Source: CAYUNA01 sp047629355 (GTDB lineage: Bacteria; Bacteroidota; Bacteroidia; Chitinophagales; Saprospiraceae). From it: a DNA stretch of 22,747 nt. The stretch spans positions 1 to 22,747 of the forward strand of contig JBLHWU010000095.1 of NCBI GenBank assembly GCA_047629355.1. Reading direction: 5' to 3'. Position 1 is the first letter of the stretch. Each line of letters begins with the position of its first letter. The position numbers and the translations under genes were made by a program. The notes under the pieces were generated by a model. That model searched no databases and was not told the DNA's origin. It saw nothing but the letters and a program-made list of their open reading frames with translations. Shown here one piece after another: positions 9,868 to 17,114 of this stretch.

Positions 9868-9944
9868 GCTCACGGAAAGTCCTAGGTTAAACGATTATAC
9901 TTAGATTTTCCGTGTGCCGTGCACCGATAACGGTAAACCGTTAT
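9868..9944. repeat. Cluster of inverted repeats between convergent genes
   Basis: An imperfect inverted repeat with arms of about 19 bases (9868-9887 and 9899-9917, core CACGGAAA/TTTCCGTG) is followed by GTGC-CGT-GCAC (9914-9924) and ATAACGGT-AA-ACCGTTAT (9927-9944). The last includes the stop codon of the minus-strand small gene (9941-9943). The cluster sits between two convergent genes and may act as a bidirectional transcription end, though it has no T-tract. Confidence 0.65.
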
Positions 9945-10132
9945 ACGAACTTGCCGTCTTTTACTTGACCAAGAAAAGTAACATCTTTACTTTTCGCATA
10001 AGTTCTTACTAAAATGTCAACTTCGACTTTCGAATTTCTTCGAATTTTGATGCCAGAATTGCTATATTTATTTGCTACTTCGATGTAAAATCCGTCCTTT
10101 AATTTAATAGGACTTTTCGATGGTCTAGCCAT
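9941..10132 (-). CDS. Small basic conserved-looking protein, function unknown
   Basis: A 63-residue protein that begins MARPSKSPIKLKDGFY and is rich in Lys, Arg and Ser. The pattern of a short basic N-terminus, two probable beta strands (GFYIEV, SGIKIRR) and an end reading FLGQVKDGKFV is not the composition of a chance frame, and it has its own ATG at 10132. It recalls small uncharacterised proteins of this phylum, but I cannot name a family. It converges on the large secreted protein gene, and its stop codon falls within an inverted repeat. No TAnnTTTG element was found just upstream. A nucleic-acid-binding role is possible from the charge but is speculative. Confidence 0.65.
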   Translation of the reverse strand: MARPSKSPIKLKDGFYIEVANKYSNSGIKIRRNSKVEVDILVRTYAKSKDVTFLGQVKDGKFV

Positions 10133-10300
10133 AATCTCGTCTTTTTGTTTTTATGCAAATGCCTTTAAGAAAATACTTCTTAGCGTACAAAACACTTTAA
10201 GTTTCTTTAAAGTTTTCCCTTTTTCGAAAAAAGTATTTGATAACAATATAAGGAACATTAAATAAATAAGTTCAGATTCTTAAGAGTGCAATTTTGTGCC

Positions 10301-10415
10301 CAGTTTTGCTTTAAAAGTGCGATTTATATTGACATAATGAGCATTTTAAAGTGAAAACTGACGGCAAAATATCCTGTCAAGGTGCTAGAGTTATTTATTT
10401 CGCGTTCCTAAGAGG
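10301..10415 (+). repeat. Direct repeat copy A with internal hairpin
   Basis: It shares a long imperfect match with 10671-10806, including TTTGCTTTAAAAGTGCGATT near its start and TATTTATTT...TTCCTA-like sequence at its end. Copy A itself folds: 10301-10320 (CAGTTTTGCTTTAAAAGTGC) pairs with 10341-10360 across a 20-nt loop, with small mismatches. Confidence 0.7.
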
Positions 10416-10488
10416 GCATTTACAGATGGAAAGTCTAATTTTACTTTTAAAAATCGACTTATTTCCACATGAAAAAAATATCAAAAAC

Positions 10489-10516
10489 AGACAATACGTG
10501 TGTTGCTTGTCTTTTT
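10489..10516 (+). terminator. Terminator-like hairpin with no upstream gene
   Basis: AGACAA (10489-10494) pairs with TTGTCT (10507-10512) and is followed by TTTT to 10516. No plus-strand gene lies upstream before the end of the secreted protein gene at 9857, so it is either incidental or the end of an unannotated small RNA. Confidence 0.35.
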
Positions 10517-10538
10517 AAGTTAAATGAAAATTTAACTT
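10517..10538. repeat. Perfect 8-bp hairpin
   Basis: AAGTTAAA (10517-10524) pairs with TTTAACTT (10531-10538) across a 6-nt loop, immediately after the preceding terminator-like hairpin. Confidence 0.5.
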
Positions 10539-10670
10539 AGCTCACAAAGCTACTAAAAATAAGGGAAATGACCTAATTTTGGGGAGACTAAATGATTCCA
10601 ATTAATCAACGCGATTTGATAAGGAACGCGAATTAAATAAAGTTACTTTTTAGCGCGCGCGTTTTCATTA

Positions 10671-10806
10671 CTAGTTTTTGCTTTAAAAGTGCGATTTATG
10701 TTGATATTTATGTTGATATAATGAGTATTTGTAAAATGGAAAATATGGACTAAATATCCGCTCAAAGAATGTAAGATTATTTATTTTGGGTTACCTACTT
10801 AAGGAG
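10671..10806 (+). repeat. Direct repeat copy B, with an internal 12-bp tandem duplication
   Basis: Second copy of the 10301-10415 repeat in the same orientation. It carries two tandem copies of TTTATGTTGATA (about 10694-10718) where copy A has one, and its internal hairpin has decayed, suggesting independent drift after duplication. Confidence 0.7.
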
Positions 10807-10816
10807 AGTTTGAAGG

Positions 10817-10845
10817 GCAGATTCTGGTTATAATGCAGAATCTGC
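10817..10845. repeat. Perfect 10-bp hairpin
   Basis: GCAGATTCTG (10817-10826) pairs with CAGAATCTGC (10836-10845) across a 9-nt loop. There is no T-tract on either side, so it is not a standard terminator. Confidence 0.6.
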
Positions 10846-10923
10846 TCCTCAAAAATACACGGCGCGCTGCCGCGAGTAGCGCGGAGGAGTGAGTTGAGGG
10901 AGAAAATGGTTTTGTTCCTCCAG

Positions 10924-11091
10924 TTAAGTACGTGACACTATTTATTGGGGTAATTTGAAAACATCTTTATTCCGCTATTTTCCTCTTAAAAATAGTTCCG
11001 TAATGTAGACCATGCAACGATTTTTAAAAGAAAACTATCGAAAAAATCTTGCTTTCAAATTTTACCCCAATAAATAATGTCACGTACTTAA
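10924..11091. repeat. Palindromic MITE-like element, copy 1 (168 bp)
   Basis: The outer arms 10924-10960 and 11053-11091 are near-perfect inverted repeats (one substitution and a 2-base indel), beginning TTAAGTACGTGACA. The interior is also partly self-complementary, so the whole unit can form one long hairpin. Its reverse complement matches copy 2 in the interior. It has no coding capacity and begins and ends with TTAA. Confidence 0.82.
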
Positions 11092-11255
11092 GTAACGCGT
11101 AGTAATTAATCTGGGAAAATTTTTAGACAAGATTTTTTCGATAGTTTTTCTTTAAAAATTCTTGAATAGCCAGTGTTACTGAAGAAATTTTTAAGGGGAA
11201 AATAGCGGAAAAAGATATTTAAAAATTACCTGATTAATTAGCATGTATTACTTAA
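11088..11255. repeat. Palindromic MITE-like element, copy 2, inverted relative to copy 1 (168 bp)
   Basis: The outer arms 11088-11124 and 11219-11255 are imperfect inverted repeats starting TTAAGTAA. Interior blocks match the reverse complement of copy 1: GATTTTTTCGATAGTTTTTC near 11130-11150, and GGGGAAAATAGCGGAAAAAG near 11195-11214. The terminal TTAA at 11088-11091 is shared with copy 1, and the two units have equal length. Confidence 0.8.
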
Positions 11256-11294
11256 ATGAAATCATTCAGGACCAATTTCCAAATTTTTTGGATT

Positions 11295-13301
11295 CTAAAA
11301 ATCTAATTTGCTGAATTCCTTTTTCCGCTTCAAATAAAATTGAAAAACAATACTTTTTTGAAACGTTCCTTTTTCTGAACGGTCATCTCCAATGCTAATT
11401 TTTTCAATTAAATCATTGTAAAAATGGCGCTTCTGACTGAATTTTCTAAAATTAGCGTACATCGCAAAATGTGCTTTTAAAATGGATTGAAGATGCGCAA
11501 ATTTTCCTTGAATAAGGAACATCATTCCAGCAATACCATCTAAAATTAACCGCAACGGAATAAGCCAAAATAACTGCTTGGTAGGCTTGTTTTTAATCAA
11601 AGTAAAAAGGCTATTTCTAAAATTCAAATATGTTTTAAAAGGAGATTCATACTTCAACGTGCCTCCACCAACGTGGAAAACTTCACTCTTGGGATTGACC
11701 ATTACCTTAAATCCCGCTCGCTTCAATCGCCAACAGAAATCAATTTCTTCCATGTGCGCAAAATAATCAGCGTCAAAGCCATTGAGGTCTTTAAACAACC
11801 GACTGCGCACAAACATCGCGGCACCAGATGCCCAAAAAACCTCTTGAATCGAATCGTATTGACCATAATCTTGTTCTACTTTCGAAAAGATGCGACCACG
11901 GCAAAAAGGGTAGCCCCACTTGTCGATATAGCCACCCGATGCACCAGCATGTTCCATGAATACTTTACGATGAAAGGCCTTTATCTTTGGTTGAACTGCG
12001 CCAATCGTCTCGTCCTGTTGAAAGGTTTCAATAATTGGCAAAATCCAGTTTTTCGTTACTTCAACATCGCTATTTAAAAGGATAAAATACTCAGCATCTA
12101 CTTTTTCTAAAGCTAAATTATAGCCTTTGGCAAAACCATGATTTTCTTTTAAATCTATAACCTGAACCTGCTTTGCATAACTTTTTTGTAAAAAAGTTAA
12201 TGACCCATCTTTTGACCCATTATCCGCTACAATAATCTGCAAATTTGGATATTCACTTTCTATCACAGTAGGTAAAAATTTTTTTAATTGATCTCGCGTA
12301 TTATAGTTCAGAATTACAACGGCGACAGAGGGCATCATTGGCTCCTCTTCTTTTAGTTTTATTTTATTTTCCTCATCTAAGGTTTTCCGACTATTAATTT
12401 TATCTTCACGTAACTGATTTTTTAAACCATCTAAACCGTCAAATTTTGCATCATCTCTTAAATAATCAACCAATTCCACTTTTAATTTTTCCCCATATAA
12501 ATCTTGGTCAAAATCGAAAATATTTACTTCTATTACATGATTGTCGTGCTTGTCGAGGGTAGGGCGGTTACCCATGTACATCATCGCCTGATATCGCTGT
12601 TTTTTGTGTTCAACATATACAGCGTAGATGCCATCAGGTGGGATAAGTTTATGCTTGTTATTGATTTGTAGATTAGCCGTTGGAAAACCAATAGTACTTC
12701 CAATCTGCTGTCCTCTAACAACCGTTCCCGTTAAATGATAATAATGATTGAGTAGTTTTCCAGCCGTTTTTACATCGCCTTTTTCAAGCGCAACTCTAAT
12801 TTTTGAGGAAGAAACGGCAACTTCTTGAATCTCTTGTTTTTGAATTTTTACAACGTTAAAGCCCGCCTTTTTTCCATGATATTTTAAATAATTGATGTCT
12901 CCTTGTCGATTTAAACCAAAGCGGTGGTCGTAGCCAATGACGATACATTTTGGATTGAACTTTCCCAGCAAGAATTTTTGAATATATTCATCAGCGGTCT
13001 GTCGAGAAAACTCATAAGTAAAGGGCACAACTACCACATTATCAATGCCATAGCGTTTCAAAAGTGCTACTTTTTCATCAATTGTAGAAATCAATCGCAA
13101 CGTATCATCTTGCGGATAAATTACCAATCTTGGATGCGGATGGAACGTCACGACAATACTTTCCCCGCCTGCCTTTTTTGCCAAATCCTTTACCTTTTTC
13201 AATATCTGTTGATGCCCATGATGTACGCCATCAAATGACCCAATCGTAAGGACTGCATTCCTGAATTCTGGTAAATTATTTAAATCGTTGTAAACTCGCA
13301 T
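11295..13301 (-). CDS. ribF: RibF (riboflavin kinase/FAD synthetase) fused to a family 2 glycosyltransferase
   Basis: A 668-residue fusion. Residues 1-310 are a complete RibF, which converts riboflavin to FMN and FMN to FAD: nucleotidyltransferase motif GSFDGVHHGH (21-30), SSSKIR (164-169), kinase motif GSTIGFPTANL (201-211), PPDGIYAVYV (221-230), and Glu258 in EVNIFDF. A charged linker (about 311-321) leads to a GT2 domain with VVILNYN (328-334), VADNGSKDGS (358-367), the metal-site-like NSDVE (410-414), GFD and the acidic site EEID (518-521), then a hydrophobic segment (578-597). RibF alone is usually about 310 residues, so the second half is extra. The junction has two adjacent ATG codons (Met322, Met323) preceded by AAGAGGAG, an unusually good ribosome site for this phylum, so a free GT2 could also be made. 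The reading frame is open across the junction. The promoter is at 13341-13370. Confidence 0.9.
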   Translation of the reverse strand: MRVYNDLNNLPEFRNAVLTIGSFDGVHHGHQQILKKVKDLAKKAGGESIVVTFHPHPRLVIYPQDDTLRLISTIDEKVALLKRYGIDNVVVVPFTYEFSRQTADEYIQKFLLGKFNPKCIVIGYDHRFGLNRQGDINYLKYHGKKAGFNVVKIQKQEIQEVAVSSSKIRVALEKGDVKTAGKLLNHYYHLTGTVVRGQQIGSTIGFPTANLQINNKHKLIPPDGIYAVYVEHKKQRYQAMMYMGNRPTLDKHDNHVIEVNIFDFDQDLYGEKLKVELVDYLRDDAKFDGLDGLKNQLREDKINSRKTLDEENKIKLKEEEPMMPSVAVVILNYNTRDQLKKFLPTVIESEYPNLQIIVADNGSKDGSLTFLQKSYAKQVQVIDLKENHGFAKGYNLALEKVDAEYFILLNSDVEVTKNWILPIIETFQQDETIGAVQPKIKAFHRKVFMEHAGASGGYIDKWGYPFCRGRIFSKVEQDYGQYDSIQEVFWASGAAMFVRSRLFKDLNGFDADYFAHMEEIDFCWRLKRAGFKVMVNPKSEVFHVGGGTLKYESPFKTYLNFRNSLFTLIKNKPTKQLFWLIPLRLILDGIAGMMFLIQGKFAHLQSILKAHFAMYANFRKFSQKRHFYNDLIEKISIGDDRSEKGTFQKSIVFQFYLKRKKEFSKLDF
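12336..12349 (-). promoter_or_regulatory. Shine-Dalgarno-like site before an internal ATG in the ribF fusion
   Basis: On the minus strand AAGAGGAG (12349-12342) lies three bases before ATG ATG (12338-12333), exactly where the glycosyltransferase domain starts. It could allow internal initiation, or be a relic of two formerly separate genes. Confidence 0.4.
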
Positions 13302-13340
13302 GGATTGAAATTTTCATGATTGTTGGGATTGATTTTTTCG

Positions 13341-13370
13341 CAAAAGTAATCAAAAGGTGAAGATTGCAAA
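13341..13370 (-). promoter_or_regulatory. Promoter of the ribF fusion gene
   Basis: On the minus strand TTTG (13370-13367), an 18-base spacer and TACTTTTG (13348-13341) match the Bacteroidetes -33/-7 promoter pattern. The expected start is near 13334, about 33 bases before the ATG at 13301. Confidence 0.6.
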
Positions 13371-13431
13371 ATTTAAGGTATTTCGAAAACAGACTTATCC
13401 TGCAATTGTTTGCGATAAGAAAGATGGATTC

Positions 13432-15183
13432 TTAATAAATTGAGAAAAACTTCCCTCCAAAAACACTGGTGTATTCAGCGATTCGTTTTTGAGGAATTTG
13501 TCCTTTTCTCAAAGTTACCTTCCCTTTATTACGAGTAATTTCTTCAGGGTTTATGGTCTTTGGTATAGGCGGAAGGTCTGTAATTGGATTATTTTGAATA
13601 TTTAATTGTAGTTGCCGTTGATTGGCAAAGAGAAACCAATTAAATGAAATTTCTTTAAGCTGATTGTCGCTAAAATAGAGATATCTTAATTTTGGTAAGC
13701 GCATTAGAATATCAGGAATTTTAGTGAATTTATTTTGACCTAAAGTTAAACTCTCCAGTTTAGTAAATTTTAGGATTCGCTCATCAATGCTAGCTATTTC
13801 ATTAAACATAAGTCCAAGTGTCTTCAGTTTTTGAACAACAGATAAATAATATGGAAACTCCTTCATCTCTTTTCGCATCAGCGTAATATCCATTGGTCCT
13901 TTAAATTTATGGTCTTGAAAATTGATGATTTCTGTTAAGTCAACTTGCGAAGCATACCGTAATTTTGTACTCAGCCCAATCTCTAAAGGAAAACGTTTCA
14001 ATGTTGAACCTTCGAAGCAAATCGTTTCTAATTTTCTAAGGTTTTTCACTTCGGGAGGGAATTCAAAATTAACTAAATCATGTGGATGCAATTCTGTTAA
14101 GTTAGTACATTCATAGGTTGATTGAGGAAGGGTATTTTGGTTGGAAAAAGAAAAAATTAAATTTTTCAGATTTAATTTTACTCGCTCAATATTAAAATTT
14201 TCAATGGAAGTCCCCAATACGTCCAAGGTGGTGATTTTTGGAAAAAAAATATCAGAAAAATTGACCTTTTCTGGATAAATCCACTCTAATTTACGAACGT
14301 TAGACAAAGGTGACATCTTTGCATTAATTGCTGGATAAAATACATTTTTGACAATGATGTTTTCTCTATTTATACAAGCAAATTCTTCTGGTGTGAAATT
14401 TCGAGGTGCGTCGCTAGATATTCTAAGGTATTTTATTGACGGACAGTTTTGATGGAAATAGTCTAAAAAAATAGGGCTGTCGGTCTCTTCAATTCGATAA
14501 TCAAATTGGGTGATTTCTGGTAATATTTTTAATAAAGTAGAATGTTCCAAAACATCCGCTAACCCTTTATTCGTCAAGCGCAACCATTTTTGAGAGAAAA
14601 ATGGTGAATTTTTAAGGAGTAATTCAGACCAAATTTGTAAGTAATTGATATCAATGAAGTCAGGAATTTCTTTTTCTTGACGAATGTAATGTGTGATGGT
14701 TTGTTTGATTTTTGATTCTTCAAAAAGATTCCATTCTTCTTCGGTTAAGTACTGTAGAGCCAACATCTTCGCAGTTTCGCGTACTGTTTCCTCCACATGC
14801 AAACTTCCTAAGGCTACCCATAAAGAAAAGTATTTTGATTCTGGTCGAAGCGGTTTATTTAACAAAGTCAAGGCTAATACTATATTTTCGGGAGCTTCAG
14901 ACAATAGAAGCATTTCCCAATTTTCCGCTTGTTCTTCCTCTTCAAACACTTTCGATTCTCCTAAATTATTTATCCATGTTTTTAGGTCTTTCTCAGACAC
15001 TTTATTTGCGCTTTTTACTGGAAAGCCCGGTAAGTCTAATTCAAAAACTGTTCGCTTATCATTCGGCTCAGCTGCTATTTCTAATTGCTCACATATTAAC
15101 TTTAAAGATAGAACTGCCATTTGCTCAGTTTCAGGAAACTGAACGGAGAAATCTGATAATTGGCAATCTTGCAGAACGTTCAT
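13432..15183 (-). CDS. Leucine-rich-repeat protein, probably cytoplasmic
   Basis: A 583-residue protein when started at the ATG at 15183. A TTG at 15201 would add six residues, but it falls on a candidate -7 element, so ATG is preferred. There is no signal peptide, transmembrane segment or sorting domain. The first ~200 residues are alpha-helical and acidic with no recognised family. From about 205 to 545 there are irregular leucine-rich repeats, clearest at 435-545 (LKTLGLMFNEI, LESLTLGQNKF, LRYLYFSDNQL). The C-terminal ~40 residues are basic. Repeats of this type bind proteins, but nothing here identifies the partner. It is on the same strand as the ribF fusion, 130 bases upstream, and divergent from mrp. 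Confidence 0.88.
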   Translation of the reverse strand: MNVLQDCQLSDFSVQFPETEQMAVLSLKLICEQLEIAAEPNDKRTVFELDLPGFPVKSANKVSEKDLKTWINNLGESKVFEEEEQAENWEMLLLSEAPENIVLALTLLNKPLRPESKYFSLWVALGSLHVEETVRETAKMLALQYLTEEEWNLFEESKIKQTITHYIRQEKEIPDFIDINYLQIWSELLLKNSPFFSQKWLRLTNKGLADVLEHSTLLKILPEITQFDYRIEETDSPIFLDYFHQNCPSIKYLRISSDAPRNFTPEEFACINRENIIVKNVFYPAINAKMSPLSNVRKLEWIYPEKVNFSDIFFPKITTLDVLGTSIENFNIERVKLNLKNLIFSFSNQNTLPQSTYECTNLTELHPHDLVNFEFPPEVKNLRKLETICFEGSTLKRFPLEIGLSTKLRYASQVDLTEIINFQDHKFKGPMDITLMRKEMKEFPYYLSVVQKLKTLGLMFNEIASIDERILKFTKLESLTLGQNKFTKIPDILMRLPKLRYLYFSDNQLKEISFNWFLFANQRQLQLNIQNNPITDLPPIPKTINPEEITRNKGKVTLRKGQIPQKRIAEYTSVFGGKFFSIY

Positions 15184-15198
15184 TATTTGGTGTTTTTG

Positions 15199-15206
15199 CA
15201 AATGTA
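15199..15206 (-). promoter_or_regulatory. Candidate -7 element of the LRR gene (TACATTTG)
   Basis: The minus-strand TACATTTG matches TAnnTTTG and lies 15 bases upstream of the ATG at 15183. No TTG is evident at the -33 distance, so confidence is low. Confidence 0.35.
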
Positions 15207-15308
15207 AGTAGTTTTCTGAATTTGTTATCTATTAGATTCTCATCGACACAGATTATTAATGTAATTTTTAGGCAATATAAAAAAACTCTTTAAAGTCTAA
15301 TTTGTTTG

Positions 15309-15316
15309 TACTTTTG
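15309..15316 (+). promoter_or_regulatory. Candidate -7 element of the mrp operon (TACTTTTG)
   Basis: It is identical to the -7 element proposed for the ribF fusion and lies 49 bases before the ATG at 15366. The -33 region lacks a clear TTG. A start near 15323 would make residues encoded upstream of 15366 untranscribed leader, supporting the shorter protein. Confidence 0.45.
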
Positions 15317-15365
15317 TCCCAATTGGGAAAAAACAACTATATTTAATAGAAAACTTCTATCAAGA

Positions 15366-16460
15366 ATGTCTATCGAAAAATCGAAAATTATAAATGCGTT
15401 AGCTACCGTGAAAGACCCCGCGACAGGACAAGATATCTTGTCTCGCCACATGGTTGAGGAGTTGGTAATTGATGGAAATAACGTGAATTTTAAGCTGATT
15501 CTGGTGTCTTTGAATGCCGAAAGTAAGCAAGAATTGAACTTTGCCTGTATCGGCGCAATTCAGCAAGTTTACCCGCAAGCCAACGTGAACGTGCATGCCA
15601 TGTCGCGCACGCCACAAGCTACGGAGAATACCAGTCCGCTGGCACATATTAGAAATATCATCGCCGTAGCTTCTGGAAAAGGTGGAGTAGGGAAGTCAAC
15701 CGTTGCCGTTAATTTAGCTCTAGGGTTGAAGAAATTAGGTGCGAGAGTTGGGCTGGTTGATGCCGACTTGTATGGGCCATCTATCCCGACAATGATGGGT
15801 TTGGCAGGCGCAAGACCGAAGATTCAGGATATCTATGGCAAACCGAAAATTGTGCCTTTGGAAGCTTTTGGAATACCTATTATGTCGATGGGTTTTATCA
15901 TCGAACCTGAGCAAGCAGTCGTTTTACGAGGACCTCGTTTGGGGGGTGTGATTAAGCAGTTTTTCAACGATGTTTTGTGGGAACCATTAGATTACCTCAT
16001 CGTTGATTTGCCTCCAGGAACGGGTGATATTCAACTTTCTATGGTGCAAACTGTTCCGATTACAGGTGCAGTGATTGTGACGACGCCGCAAGAAGTAGCA
16101 ATCGTTGATGCCGTGAAAGCGATGAATATGTTCTTATTGCCGTCTATCAATGTCCCAATTTTGGGTGTGGTGGAAAATATGGCATGGTTTACACCAAAAG
16201 AACTACCTAATAATAAGTATCGTATCTTTGGCGAAGGCGGCGGGAAGAAGTTGGCCAAGGAAAGTAAATCTATGTTACTTGGGCAAATTCCGATTGTGCA
16301 AAGCATTCGAGAAGCAGGGGACGGAGGTTATCCAGCGATTATGCAAAATGACCCGTTGATGTCGAAGCCATTTATGAAAGTGGCGGAAAATGTTGCGCGG
16401 CAAGTGGCAATTAGAAATGAAATGTTGGGTGCTACGAAGGTGGTTAAAATGCAGAATTAA
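15366..16460 (+). CDS. mrp: Mrp/ApbC family P-loop ATPase, Fe-S cluster carrier type
   Basis: A 364-residue protein of the Mrp/NBP35 group, which hold and deliver Fe-S clusters in the cytoplasm. The N-terminal ~85 residues are a MIP18 (DUF59) domain. The P-loop NTPase domain follows, with deviant Walker A GKGGVGKS (104-111), DADLYGPSIPTMMG and DLPPGTGD. The frame is open upstream to 15306, but ATG 15366 (MSIEKSK) is the natural start: the longer version adds 20 residues unlike the family and would begin upstream of the likely transcription start. The CxxC metal-binding pair usual in Mrp proteins is replaced by TPKE in MAWFTPKELPNNKY; as I recall this is common in Bacteroidetes members. It is first of a tight operon with a NifU-domain gene, which fits the Fe-S role. 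Confidence 0.95.
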   Translation: MSIEKSKIINALATVKDPATGQDILSRHMVEELVIDGNNVNFKLILVSLNAESKQELNFACIGAIQQVYPQANVNVHAMSRTPQATENTSPLAHIRNIIAVASGKGGVGKSTVAVNLALGLKKLGARVGLVDADLYGPSIPTMMGLAGARPKIQDIYGKPKIVPLEAFGIPIMSMGFIIEPEQAVVLRGPRLGGVIKQFFNDVLWEPLDYLIVDLPPGTGDIQLSMVQTVPITGAVIVTTPQEVAIVDAVKAMNMFLLPSINVPILGVVENMAWFTPKELPNNKYRIFGEGGGKKLAKESKSMLLGQIPIVQSIREAGDGGYPAIMQNDPLMSKPFMKVAENVARQVAIRNEMLGATKVVKMQN

Positions 16461-16463
16461 TCA

Positions 16464-16814
16464 ATGGACATAAAAATTAATCAGCGGACGGAAGCCGAAA
16501 CAGCAGCAGACAATCTTGCTTACGAAACGATAAAAAACGAATTTGATTTGCTTGGAAAATGGGAAATCAATATTGGTGTAGGTGACGAAAGTTATCCTTA
16601 TGAAATTTTCCAAAAAGGCGATGAATTCCTTGGTATTGTTTTTCAAAATGGCTTTAAAAAGGAAATTTTGGAAAAGAAAGGCGATGAATTTCATGTAGTT
16701 GGCGTGGAGAGTGGAGAATTTTATCGGATTGCAACTAATTTGGAAATGCTGCTATTTGATAAAGACGGGGACTTGGGAGAAATTGGCTACAAAGCAACGA
16801 GAATTTTAGCGTAA
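16464..16814 (+). CDS. Small conserved-looking protein between mrp and nifU-like genes, unknown function
   Basis: A 116-residue acidic protein whose ATG lies three bases after the mrp stop. After a short N-terminal helix (about 10-28) it is mostly predicted beta strand (GKWEINIGV, YPYEIFQKGD, EFLGIVFQN, FHVVGVE), with no cysteines, no signal peptide and no transmembrane segment. The absence of Cys argues against direct Fe-S binding. I do not recognise the family. Its position inside the mrp-nifU run suggests co-transcription and perhaps a shared process, but that is inference from spacing only. Confidence 0.75.
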   Translation: MDIKINQRTEAETAADNLAYETIKNEFDLLGKWEINIGVGDESYPYEIFQKGDEFLGIVFQNGFKKEILEKKGDEFHVVGVESGEFYRIATNLEMLLFDKDGDLGEIGYKATRILA

Positions 16815-16835
16815 AAAACAATTTAAATAATAAAT

Positions 16836-17105
16836 ATGACCAATCAAGAAAATACCGATTTGTTGCAACAAATAGAAGCAGCACTCGATACGATTCGTCC
16901 GCATCTGAAAATAGATGGCGGCGATGTGGAGGTGGTAGAAATCACGGACGACATGATTGTCCGTGTAAAATGGCTGGGCAATTGTGAAAATTGTTTTATG
17001 TCTGCGATGACCATGAAGGCGGGAATTGAGCAAGCGATTAAAGGCAAAGTGCCTGGGATTGTTGGCGTGGAAGCGATTAATGGGGTAGTAGTGCCAAGTG
17101 TTTAA
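16836..17105 (+). CDS. NifU C-terminal-domain Fe-S scaffold protein
   Basis: An 89-residue protein consisting of a single NifU C-terminal (Nfu) domain. The hallmarks are IRPHLKIDGGDVEVVE near the N-terminus and the cluster-binding CxxC in LGNCENCFMSAMTMKAGIE (Cys50 and Cys53). Such proteins bind a [4Fe-4S] or [2Fe-2S] cluster between subunits and pass it to target enzymes. It starts 21 bases after the unknown 116-residue gene and two genes after mrp, an arrangement consistent with a small cluster-delivery operon. No degenerate residues were seen. Confidence 0.93.
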   Translation: MTNQENTDLLQQIEAALDTIRPHLKIDGGDVEVVEITDDMIVRVKWLGNCENCFMSAMTMKAGIEQAIKGKVPGIVGVEAINGVVVPSV

Positions 17106-17114
17106 AATTTGGCG

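Larger units (their letters stand above)
10133..11294. other. Gene-free, repeat-rich intergenic region
   Basis: About 1.16 kb without a supportable gene on either strand. In order it holds direct repeat copy A (10301-10415), a terminator-like hairpin (10489-10516), a perfect 8-bp hairpin (10517-10538), direct repeat copy B (10671-10806), a perfect 10-bp hairpin (10817-10845), a GC-rich hairpin (CGCGCT/AGCGCG, 10863-10883), and two long palindromic elements (10924-11091 and 11088-11255). It is a sink for small repeats. Confidence 0.75.

Noticed and set aside
10301..10806. CRISPR array
   Set aside because: Only two copies, over 110 bases each, with diverged sequence and no regular spacers or cas genes.
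10817..10845. Terminator
   Set aside because: The 10-bp hairpin is perfect but neither strand has a following T-tract and no gene ends nearby.
14712..15293. 193-residue plus-strand frame opposite the LRR gene
   Set aside because: Low-complexity, Leu/Ser-rich composition of an antisense shadow; the minus-strand LRR protein has coherent repeats.
15306..15365. N-terminal extension of Mrp by 20 residues
   Set aside because: The extra residues do not look like the family, the ATG at 15366 gives a normal N-terminus, and a -7 element at 15309-15316 would place the extension's start upstream of transcription.
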